Origin: Bursaphelenchus xylophilus
Lineage: Eukaryota; Nematoda; Chromadorea; Rhabditida; Aphelenchoididae
Direction: 5' to 3'
Assembly: GCA_904066235.2 (NCBI GenBank)
Contig: CAJFCV020000005.1
Span: 1,054,001 to 1,118,000, forward strand
DNA: 64,000 nt
The notes under the pieces are model-generated. The model was not told where the DNA came from. It was given only the letters and a program-made list of their open reading frames with translations, and did not search any database. Positions 10,973 through 20,800 of the stretch are shown here, piece after piece. The stretch's first letter is position 1. Each line of letters opens with the position of its first letter. Made by a program: the position numbers and the translations under genes.

Positions 10973-11086
10973 GTGACAAATAGTCGACTTTGCTCCTTTC
11001 GGTTGGCATTCATTCATTCGTTGGATTCTCCGGCTTGGTGGACGGTTGCCCTCTCGTCGTTAAGTGTGCTCTCTCGACTGCCGAAC

Positions 11087-12123
11087 ATGCGTCTCTTGTT
11101 GCTGTTTGTTGCATTGCTCGTCGTGATTAGTGCGGTTGAAGGCAAGTCATTCAAACTGGGAAGTACCATAAGTGCAATGCTAGGATTTTCTTTTAATTTT
11201 GTATACATGTAGAGTGTAGACTACATGTCAATTACAAGTGCGACACTCGGATTTTCTTTTTATTTCGCACACAGGGTAAAAGTTCCTTATTTTGGCCACA
11301 ACTTATAACTTTGCGGAAACTGGTCGGAATTAGCCCAAATTTAGCGTGTACGCTCAATTCATCGTTGTCAATGCCCGGACAGTGGATTTAGTTAGTGAGG
11401 TACCTTCTTTTTTACGTACCACCTTACCCTTCAAAAACGGCTGCGGCCTGTGATTTTACACTTTATGCGATGAAACATATCCGGAACTAAACTTATTGCC
11501 TCCGTATGGAACTAAATGAGCCGTCACAGCCCTTTAGGTACCCTTAAAACTATAGAGCTATTATAGTAATTCAGTGCCAGCTAGGTCGAAGCGTTTTTTC
11601 CTAACTTTAGTGCCCAAGCTTGGGCGCAGTTCGCGGAGTTCCTTTGTTGTGGCCAAAATAATGAACTTTTACTTTTTTTTTTCGCACGCAGTTAGGGTAT
11701 ATACCGCATGTCAATTAGTGTAAATTTAGGGTCATGCTTTGCAGAGGCAGCTGACAAGTTGAACGATCTTTGCGGAGAGAGAGAGAGAGTAAAACGCGGA
11801 GAGCGGTCAGAGAGGGAAGCAAAAAAAATTGTCGAATTTCGACCAAAAACAAACAGTTTTTGCTGCAAATCGCGATGTAGCATATGTCTTGAGAAAATTA
11901 CTCTAAAGTTGTGACAAATTTCGTCAATTTCTGAGCGTCGCACTTACAGTATTTCTCCGGTCAGTAAAAGCGTTTTTATTTTTATTATTTTCACTTTCAG
12001 CTGCTGATTGGTGCTTAACTAATTTGAACTGTGACAGCAACGAAATTTGTATTCTCGCCGTAAGTGTCAAAAAATAGGAGATGACAAAAAAATTTTCAGA
12101 ACTGTGTATCCTTGAATTTTTAA
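11087..12123 (+). CDS. Small secreted cysteine-rich peptide with GC donor (peptide gene 6)
   Basis: Exons 11087-11141, 12001-12059 and 12100-12123 (138 nt, 45 residues plus stop). Signal peptide MRLLLLFVALLVV to SAVEG; mature core C-x5-C-x5-C-x4-C starting AADWCLTN. Intron 1 begins GCAAGT where all paralogues have GT; GC-AG introns are spliced in nematodes, so the gene may still work. That intron is the longest (859 bp) because the 397-bp TIR element (11276-11672) sits inside the N1 element. Flanked downstream by array F. Confidence 0.7.
11276..11672. mobile_element. 397-bp terminal-inverted-repeat element, copy B
   Basis: GTAAAAGTTCCTTATTTTGG at the left end and its complement (one change) at the right. 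Inserted within N1 in intron 1 of peptide gene 6. The flanks read TTTCGCACACAG on the left and TTTCGCACGCAG on the right, so about 12-20 bp of the target appears on both sides. Confidence 0.82.
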
Positions 12124-12139
12124 GACGATGGAGCACACA

Positions 12140-12515
12140 CATTTCCAATCTATCTTTGATATGTTTACGCGTAAATAAATAGTAGCTTTTATTTGTTGTT
12201 TCACATTGAGCAAGGTGACATTTTATATGAAAAAATAATTCATCGTATAAAATGTCACCTGATATTTTTTTTAATCCATCCTTGTTGTGTTTACGCATAC
12301 ATAAACAGTAGCTTTTATTTATTTATTTTTTCATTGAGCAAGGTGACATTTTATACGAAAAAATAATTCATCGTATAAAATGTCACCTGATATTTTTTTT
12401 AATCCATCCTTGTTGTGTTTACGCATACATAAACAGTAGCTTTTATTTATTTATTTTTTCATTGAGCAAGGTGACATTTTATACGAAAAAATAATTCATC
12501 GTATAAAATGTCACT
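12140..12515. repeat. Hairpin array F, three units
   Basis: Palindromes near 12215, 12345 and 12470, spacing about 127 bp. Units 2 and 3 are almost identical, including TCCATCCTTGTTGTGTTTAC in the spacer. Confidence 0.9.
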
Positions 12516-12745
12516 TGATGAAAAATTTGTAAGAAGACATTTGAAACGACGGAAACTGAAGAATTAATCCAATCGTTACCATTTTTGGCCAAGATTTGCA
12601 TTGCACTGCGCAAAAAATTGCTTTTAGTTTTTGCACAGTGCAAATTTCAGTTTAATTTTTTCATTAAAAAGCAAAGCGTAAAATCAGTTTTATTACTTCA
12701 TAAAGAATCTTTTGACCGCATCGTGCCCTGTCACGATTAAGAACG
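12516..12745 (-). pseudogene. M13-like gene 3' end, inverted fragment
   Basis: Reverse-strand copy of the 3' flank and last few codons of the M13-like gene (compare 17655-17850), breaking off at about 12745. With array F and peptide gene 6 it forms a second peptide-plus-M13-end module like the one at 16.2-17.9 kb. Confidence 0.78.
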
Positions 12746-12890
12746 TGAAGAATTTCATTTCCTTGAATTATTAAGCGACAAGGATCATTAAACTAAAAAT
12801 AGTAATCATCTTACTGAAGTTCACTTGGCACGTTAGAGAGGTTCAATTTGGCACACTAACAAAGAGGAGGAAGGTCGGTCAGAATCCTTT
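12746..12890. other. Unique junction segment
   Basis: Sequence between the inverted fragment and the left end of the large palindrome. No feature seen. Confidence 0.4.
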
Positions 12891-13112
12891 CCATATTAGT
12901 GCAAAAATTTGCAGAAATATTTTTTTGCACGGTGAAAAATTCAGCGAAAATTTTTGCACTGTGCGAAATTCCAAATTTATAGATATTTTGCACCGGGAAA
13001 AATTCAAAAAAAAAATTTTGGCACTGTGCGAAATTCCGAATTAATTTTTCGCACCGTGCAACATTTCGAATTCTTTTCACCGTGCAAAATTCAAAAAAAA
13101 TAATTTTTTCAG

Positions 13113-13950
13113 GCTCATACAGAACGAATGGAAGTTGGTGACAAAACTTATGTCGGCTTTGGATGGGAAGCAGTGACCTGGCCATTCTTTGCGACGTCTC
13201 TTCAGCCGTCCTTGGCGTTTTCAAACTTTGTCTTCGCTTTTCAAGATGAGGCGGGTGAGTTGGTTTTTGTTTTTGAAAAAAGTTTTTTTTCCGTTTGCAC
13301 AGTGCAGAAAAGGTGGTTTTGAAATTTTTGCACAGTGCGAGCGAAGAAAGGCCCTGAATTTTGTACAGTGGAAAAAAATATTTTTTTTTTTTAATTTTGC
13401 ATTGATGTGAAAATTTAAACTTTGCACTGTGCAAGAAAAAAGATTTTTTTTATTTTTGCACATTGCAGATACCGTAGTTTTGAAATTTTTGCGCAGTGCA
13501 AGTCTGTGCATTATCCACAAAATTTTTTTTTGCACAGTGCAGAATCCAAAAAAATAAAAAAAATTGACTGCACTGATTCCACCATTTTTTTCAGTCAGTC
13601 AAATTGTCCACGACGCCTACGTCCGTCTGAATGCGAAAGCCGTCCGAAAAACGCGAGTTTCGGGCTCGATTATTGACACTTTGTCCGATGTTCAGCTCTA
13701 CTTCATCAATCTGGCTCAAACATTGTTGATTCAGAGGGCCAAATATGATGCAACCACACTCTTCGACGATAACGACAAGATTTGGAAACTGTTCAAATGC
13801 CTGAGGCCATTTTCTAATGCCTTTAAATGCGAGCCGGGTACCAAATACTACCAAGTGGAGGAATGTCGAGTTCTCAAAGGAAACATATTCCCAAATTACA
13901 ATTTGAGTTACTATGGGCACGACGCGGTCAAAAGATTCTTTATGAATTAA
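13113..13950 (+). pseudogene. M13-like gene fragment (last two exons), left palindrome arm
   Basis: Exons 13113-13254 (142 nt) and 13595-13950 (356 nt) have exactly the lengths and splice sites of exons 6 and 7 of the complete gene on the other arm (18441-18582, 17820-18175). The first starts AHTERMEVGDKTYVGFGW; the second ends KRFFMN and stop. No upstream exons exist on this arm: before 13113 lies only the GCAC-N-GTGC intron sequence, which ends at the palindrome edge. It is a truncated copy without signal peptide, though its frame is intact and it could be transcribed from elsewhere. Confidence 0.85.
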
Positions 13951-14212
13951 TAAAACTGATTTTACGCTTTGCTTTTTAATGAAAAAATTAAACTGAAATT
14001 TGCACTGTGCAAAAACTAAAAGCAATTTTTTGCGCAGTGCAATGCAAATCTTGGCCAAAAATGGTAACGATTGGATTAACTCTTCAGTTTCCATCGTTTC
14101 AAATGTCTTCTTACAAATTTTTCATCAGGTGACATTTTATACGATGAATTATTTTTTCGTATAAAATGTCACCTTGCTCAATGTGAAACAACAAATAAAA
14201 GCCACTGTTTAT

Positions 14213-14894
14213 TTACGCGTAAATTGGTGTACATCGCTGAAATTATTTTTTGTCATTTCTCCGCCACCTGTTTTTTAACACTTACAAAGAACAGAGTACA
14301 TCTTTCGCCCTTCTCACAATCTTTTCTACCCCAGCACCAACCTCCAGCTGAAAGTGAAAATAAAAATATAATATTAAAAACGCTTTTACTGACAGGGGAA
14401 GAACTTGAGTGCGACGCTCAGAATTTGATGAAACTTGGCACAGCTTTAGAATAACTTTCTCAAAGACATATGCAAGGCTTCTATCTCGCACTTTGCAGAA
14501 ACTACCTTTTTAGTGTAAAAAAATGTCGACCCATTTTGCGAATTTTGGGAGCAAAAGTTTTATGCTGATTTCTACCGTATAGGAAAATGTTTCCACAAAA
14601 AAAAACTTTTCCATGCGAAACTGGCCAAGATATTGCCAAAAAAGTGTTTTTTCCCAGACCGCTCTCCACGTTTAGTGTACTCTCTCGGCGGCAAAGATCG
14701 CCGACAATCTCGGCTTCCCCTGCAAAGCGCGAACTAAAATTTACAGCAATTGATGTGTGGCCTATACCCAAACTGTGTGCGAAATAAAAAGAGAATCCGA
14801 GTGTCGCACTGCACGTACTTCCCATTTTGAATGACTTACCTTCAACCGCACTAATCACGACGAGCAATGCAACAAGCAGCAACAAGAGACGCAT
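14213..14894 (-). CDS. Small secreted cysteine-rich peptide (peptide gene 7, left palindrome arm)
   Basis: Reverse-strand exons 14840-14894, 14286-14347 and 14213-14236 (141 nt, 46 residues plus stop). Signal peptide MRLLLLLVALLVV to SAVEG; mature core C-x5-C-x5-C-x5-C beginning AGGWCWGRKDC and rich in charged residues. All three exons equal those of gene 8 on the other arm. The open frame extends upstream of the chosen start into a conserved leader (VDFAPFGG), which is probably 5' UTR because genes 3 and 5 differ there. Intron 1 keeps a complete N1 element, unlike gene 8. Confidence 0.78.
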
Positions 14895-15152
14895 GTTCGA
14901 CAGTTGAAAGACCATGCTTTTGAAAACGACGAAAGGTCGACCGTCCACCGCGCCGGAGAATCCAACGAATGAATGAATGCCACCGAAAGGAGCAAAGTCG
15001 ACCATTTGTCACGTAGCACAGCGTTCTGTACTTTTTTGGAATGATTCCGACACCGATTTTTTCAAATTCTTCTAAAATAGCCCGCATTTACGCGGGTGTA
15101 ATAATTTTCTATGCACTGTGCAAAATTTCAGAAAATTTTTTTGCACGGTGCA

Positions 15153-15931
15153 GAACTCAGCAAGAATTTTTGCATTTTTTATGATTTTTCAAGTTTGTTT
15201 CTTGCACCGTGCAAAATTTCGAGTTTATTTTTTGCACAGTGCACTGCAGGATGAGCCAAGTCTTTCTCCTTGGATGGTCAACTCTTCCTCTTAAAATTCA
15301 TTTTTGTCAAGATTAATATAAATTTCTTTATGTTTTAATCTGCATACATCGACAGGACAATAACCCCATAAGTAAGTTAAATTATCCCTCTTTCTGACTC
15401 TGCAACAATTTTTTGCATTACATAAGTTTATCCTTGCGTATTCAGACATTGTAGTAGGTATATAAATTTAGATGGATGCTGTTCGTTCTTGCCATTCCAT
15501 GAACGAAATTTGAAAGTCTTCCCCACAAAAGAACCGGCGTCGAGCCTTCGTGCCAGAATTGTTTCAGCATGAAAGGACTTACAGTTTTTTTGTTGATTCG
15601 GTTTTCGATATTACACTAGGTACTTTTATCAATTTGCAGGCAAAATCTAATTTTTTTGAGGTTTAAACTCGGAAAACTATAAAGCTGAGCCATTACTAAA
15701 CCGTCCCCAACATAAATATTCTTTCAAACCCGGGTTTGAGATGTTTTCGGGTCTAAGTGATCAAGTACAACGTGGATCTAAAAAAGTCTCAAATACCTCT
15801 CATACTGTTCTAAACATGTTTTTGATCGACCAGGGACCTTTTAAATATGGTTTGCGAAGTTTTAATACGCATCTATGGCCGCGGATACATTAAAATTGTT
15901 CCATACCTAAAATCTGAAAAAAAATCAAAAA
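15153..15931. other. Palindrome spacer
   Basis: Unique AT-rich DNA. GCAC-N-GTGC sites at 15204 and 15234 continue the 30-bp phase of 15113 and 15143 in the adjoining arm. No gene seen. Confidence 0.5.
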
Positions 15932-16190
15932 CTGCACCGTGCAAAAAAATTTTCTGAAATTTTGCACAGTGCATAGAAAATTATTACACCCGCGTAAATG
16001 CGGGCTATTTTAGAAGAATTTGAAAAAATCGGTGTCGGAATCATTCCAAAAAAGTACAGAACGCTGTGCTACGTGACAAATGGTCGACTTTGCTCCTTTC
16101 GGTGGCATTCATTCATTCGTTGGATTCTCCGGCGCGGTGGACGGTCGACCTTTCGTCGTTTTCAAAAGCATGGTCTTTCAACTGTCGAAC

Positions 16191-16704
16191 ATGCGTCTCT
16201 TGTTGCTGCTTGTTGCATTGCTCGTCGTGATTAGTGCGGTTGAAGGTAAGTCATTCAAAATGGGAAGTACGTGCAGTGCGACACTCGGATTCTCTTTTTA
16301 TTTCGCACACAGTTTGGGTATAGGCCACACATCAATTGCTGTAAATTTTAGTTCGCGCTTTGCAGGGGAAGCCGAGATTGTCGGCGATCTTTGCCGCCGA
16401 GAGAGTACACTAAACGTGGAGAGCGGTCAGAGAGAAAAGCCTTGCATATGTCTTTGAGAAAGTTATTCTAAAGCTGTGCCAAGTTTCATCAAATTCTGAG
16501 CGTCGCACTCAAGTTCTTCCCCTGTCAGTAAAAGCGTTTTTAATATTATATTTTTATTTTCACTTTCAGCTGGAGGTTGGTGCTGGGGTAGAAAAGATTG
16601 TGAGAAGGGCGAAAGATGTACTCTGTTCTTTGTAAGTGTTAAAAAACAGGTGGCGGAGAAATGACAAAAAATAATTTCAGCGATGTACACCAATTTACGC
16701 GTAA
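16191..16704 (+). CDS. Small secreted cysteine-rich peptide (peptide gene 8, right palindrome arm)
   Basis: Exons 16191-16245, 16570-16631 and 16681-16704 (141 nt, 46 residues plus stop), identical in coding sequence to gene 7. Intron 1 is 324 bp, about 180 bp shorter than in gene 7 because the middle of N1 is deleted (the sequence jumps from GAGCGGTCAGAGAGAAAA to the GCATATGTCTTTGAGAAAG stretch). The leader GGCATTCATTCATTCGTTGG upstream matches gene 6. Start at MRLLLL chosen by analogy; an in-frame ATG at 16170 would add seven residues. Confidence 0.8.
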
Positions 16705-16824
16705 ATAAACAGTGGCTTTTATTTGTTGTTTCACATTGAGAAAGGTGACATTTTATATGAAAAAATAATTCATCGTGTAAAATGTCACCTGATATTTTTT
16801 TTAAATCCATCCTTGTTGTGTTTA

Positions 16825-17549
16825 CACAACAATTAATCCCAATTGAAAAGCGCTTTTTTAGCTAATCGTTGCAATTATTGATTGAAATTTTTGAACACTT
16901 CGTTACAAAAAGACGGTCCAACAAATATTATCGCCTCTCACTTTTGAGGACATCGGGTGATTGGATAAATAGTAAATAAGAAGGAGGGAATAGAACTCTA
17001 TCCGCACCACCTAAAATAATTTCTGCAGTTTTTACCGTTTGCAAGATATAGCCACCTTAAGTATTCAACAATTGCAATCTTTCCCGCGGTCTAACCGACT
17101 TATAATAACGAAAAATCGCATGAAACTTGGAAGTCAACATTGATACATTCTTATCAAACAGCATGCAAAAAATCGCGGCACATTTACTACTCGGCTGAGG
17201 AGTTATACATCAATTTTTCCCCATAACAAAAGTCAGTTCCCGGCTTTTTGGCACTTTTTGGCATTCTGCAAATGGGAAAAATAAATATAAAAAAGTCATG
17301 AAGATTTATATATTTTATCAATTATAGTGTCTTTACGTGTAAATTTAGACTTTAATGGCTCATACCCATGTCATTTGTCAACTTGCTGACGTCTGAGGGA
17401 ACTTTCGGCTAGGAAACGGGACTTGGAAGGCGATAAAATGGTTTTTATAAAAAAAAATTTTCTTTGCAAATTCTTTATTTTGCACAATGCCAAACTCCTT
17501 TCCATTTTCGTGGTGAGGCAAAAGACTGCAAGCGAGATTAATTGTTGTG
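16825..17549. mobile_element. 725-bp element with 14-bp TIRs and TTA duplication (PIF/Harbinger-like MITE)
   Basis: CACAACAATTAATC at 16825-16838 and its perfect complement at 17536-17549, flanked by TTA at 16822-16824 and 17550-17552. The empty site is readable in array F (GTGTTTACGCATAC), confirming insertion into a hairpin-array spacer after the arms formed, since the left arm lacks it. TTA target duplications are typical of PIF/Harbinger. No transposase seen inside. Confidence 0.85.
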
Positions 17550-17819
17550 TTACGCATACATAAACAGTAGCTTTTATTTATTTTTTCATTGAGCGAGGTG
17601 ACATTTTATACGAAAAAATAATTCAACGTATAAAATGTCACCTGATGAAAAATTTGTAAGAAGACATTTGAAACGACGGAAACTGAAGAATTAATCCAAT
17701 CGTTACCACTTTTGGCCAAGATTTGCATTGCACTGCGCAAAAAATTGCTTTTAGTTTTTGCACAGTGCAAATTTCAGTTTAATTTTTTCATTAAAAAGCA
17801 AAGCGTAAAATCAGTTTTA

Positions 17820-20800
17820 TTAATTCATAAAGAATCTTTTGACCGCGTCGTGCCCATAGTAACTCAAATTGTAATTTGGGAATATGTTTCCTTTGAGAAC
17901 TCGACATTCCTCCACTTGGTAGTATTTGGTACCCGGCTCGCATTTAAAGGCATTCGAAAATGGCCTCAGGCATTTGAACAGTTTCCAAATCTTGTCGTTA
18001 TCGTCGAAGAGTGTGGTTGCATCATATTTGGCCCTCTGAATCAACAATGTTTGAGCCAGATTGATGAAGTAGAGCTGAACATCGGACAAAGTGTCAATAA
18101 TCGAGCCCGAAACTCGCGTTTTTCGGACGGCTTTCGCATTCAGACGGACGTAGGCGTCGTGGACAATTTGACTGACTGAAAAAAATGGTGGAATCAGTGC
18201 AGTCAATTTTTTTTATTTTTTTGGATTCTGCACAGTGCAAAAATAATTTTTTTTAGAAAAATTATGCACAGTGAAAAAAAAATTTTTGGATAATGCACAG
18301 AAAAAAAAATTTTTTATTTTTTTTGCACAGTGCAAAATTTAGGTTTTTTTGCTTGCACTGTGCAAAAATTTCAAAACCACGTTTTCTGCACTGTGCAAAA
18401 CGACAAAAAATTTTTTTTTCAAAAACAAAAACCAACTCACCCGCCTCATCTTGAAAAGCGAAGACAAAGTTTGAAAACGCCAAGGACGGCTGAAGAGACG
18501 TCGCAAAGAATGGCCAGGTCACTGCTTCCCATCCAAAGCCGACATAAGTTTTGTCACCAACTTCCATTCGTTCTGTATGAGCCTAAAAAAATTAGTCGTT
18601 TTAAATTTTGCACAGTGCAAAAAAATAAATTTGGAATTTCGCACAGTGCAAAAAATATGTTTATTGAATTTTGCACCGTGCAAAAAAATATTTATAAATT
18701 TGGAATTTCGCACAGTGCAAAAATTTTCGCTGAATTTTGCACGGTGCGAAAAATTAATTCAGAATTTCGCACGGTGCAAAAATTTTCGCTGAATACAGTG
18801 CAAAAAAATATTTCTGCTAAATTTTGCACGGTGCAAAAAATAATATCGAAAAATCGCACGGTGCGAAAAAATATTTTTGCTGAATCTTGCACCGCGCAGA
18901 TTTTTTTTTTTTTTTGATTTTGCACAGTGCAGAAAAAAACATTTTTTTGGTTTTTTGACAGTGAAAAAATTTTTAAATTCAGCACTGTGAAAGACATTTT
19001 TTTGTGGTTTTCAAACTGCACTGTGCAAAAAATAAACTCGAAATTTTGCACGGTGCAAAAATTTTCGCTGAATTTTGCACCGTGCAAAAAAATATTTCTG
19101 CTAAATTTTGCACGGTGCAAAAAATAATATCGAAAAATCGCACGGTGCGAAAAAATATTTTTGCTGAATTTTGCATCGCGCAGATTTTTTTTTTTGATTT
19201 TGCACAGTGCAGAAAAAAAATTTTTTGACAGTGAAGAAATTTTTAAATTCTGCACTGTGAAAGACATTTTTTTGGGGTATTCACGGTGCACTGTGCAAAA
19301 AATAAACTCGAAATTTTGCACGGTGCAAGAAACAAACTTGAAAATCATAAAAAAAGAAAAAATTTAAAAAAAAATCTTAAATTTTGCACAGTGCAAAGAA
19401 TTTTTTTTTGGCTTTTAATGGTACACGGTGCAAAAGATAAATTTTCAAATTTTTCATCTAAAAATTCAAAATTTTAACTTCCAGTGCTCATATTTCCATA
19501 CATATTTTCAAACTCACATCCAACGGCGGTGTCCAGAACATATTCAATCTCTTCTCGATATTATACTTCAACAGCGGCAAGTAATTGTTCTGATGGCGTC
19601 TTCTGTAGGGCATACTCATGTCCAAATTGCCGAAATATTTGGTGAAAGTGTCCTTCTCGAAAATCGGATGACTGAATTTTTCGAATTTCAGTCGATTGCG
19701 GACGTAATCGATTTGTCGCTTCTTCTCGGCGTCGCTGACATTCAGCCAACGATATGTGGCCTCGTAATCCTCGACAATTGCCGTCATGTATTCGAGGACG
19801 GTCTGGTCGATTTCTTCCTGACCTGAAAGTAGAAAAAATTAAAAAAATTTTTTTTGAGTTTGAAAAAGTTTTTGCAAAATTCGAAAAAAAACAATTTTCA
19901 AATTTTGCACTGTGCAAGGACGAATTTTTCAATTTTGCACAGTGCGAAACATTGAGTTTCAAATTTTGCACTGTGCAATATTTTTTTTGCACAGTGCAAA
20001 GACGGATTTTTGAATTTTGCACAGTGGAAAAAAAATTTTTTGAAATTTTGCACAGTGAAACAGCGAATTTTTTTAAAATTTTGCACAGTGCAAAACAATT
20101 TTTTTCAAAATTCGGCACGGTGCAAAAGAAGGTTTTTTGAATTTTGCACGGTGCAATAAATTTTTTTCCGCACGGTGCAAAGACGGATTTTTGAATTTTG
20201 CACAGTGGAAAAAAAAATTTTTGAAATTTTGCACAGTGCAAAACACTTTTTTTCAAAATTCGGCACGGTGCAAAAGAAGGTTTTTTGAATTTTGCACAGT
20301 GCGAAAAAAACTTGTTTTTCGTAACGCACTGTGCAAAAAATTGCTCCTGTGTTTTACACATTGCCAAAAAAAAAATTCAAATTTTGCCCGCTGCAAAACT
20401 CAAAGCAAAAATCTCTTTTCCCGCTTACCTTTCGGTGGAGGAAACTCGTAATCAAGCAGCATGAACTTGTAATGCATTGGGAAGAGATCCCTGACCATCT
20501 CGGCACAAGACCCGTAAGGGTCTATTTTCCTCTCTCTCATGCTGTCGATAAAATACGCCAAAAGCTGTCGACGGGCGTCACCCTGAAAGTTAACATAGAG
20601 TTTGTCCTAATATTTCTTACAAACAACGCCAAAAAAATTTTTTTGCTTTGCACAGTGCAAAATTTGGTACCTTATTTTCTGCACTGTGCAATCGGTTTGA
20701 TGGCCAAATACGGCACTGGGCCACCGAGTTAACGGCTTAAAATACGAAATGTGCGTGTGGTTTAGAATTTAAAACGTGTTTCTTTTTACGAAAGTCAAAA

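Larger units (their letters stand above)
12895..18840. repeat. Large palindrome: 2.3-kb left arm and about 2.9-kb right arm around a 780-bp spacer
   Basis: Left arm about 12895-15152, right arm about 15932-18840, inverted relative to each other. The right arm is longer through the 725-bp element at 16825-17549 and one extra hairpin unit, and shorter by about 180 bp in the intron of peptide gene 8. Peptide exons and the 128-residue open frame of the last M13-like exon are identical in translation between arms, with only scattered base differences, so the duplication is recent or kept alike by gene conversion. The spacer (15153-15931) is unique and shows no gene. Confidence 0.92.

Noticed and set aside
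12856..13434. Reverse-strand 192-residue open frame
   Set aside because: Runs through GCAC-N-GTGC repeats and antisense to the M13-like exon; its FCTVQ/ALCK-type repeats come from the motif itself.
18330..19348. Several 60-218-residue open frames on both strands
   Set aside because: Products of the phased repeat read in different frames (FCTVQKI, CALCKI); no splice or family support.
18583..19517. Hidden exon with HExxH in the M13-like intron
   Set aside because: Read in all three reverse frames; only repeat-derived sequence, and exons 5 and 6 already join in phase at the family-consistent WTPPLD/AHTER boundary.
19900..20310. Regular palindromic repeats with spacers, resembling a CRISPR array
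   Set aside because: The repeat is only 9 bp, spacers of about 22 bp are low-complexity AT, there are no cas genes, and the DNA is clearly eukaryotic with introns and animal genes.
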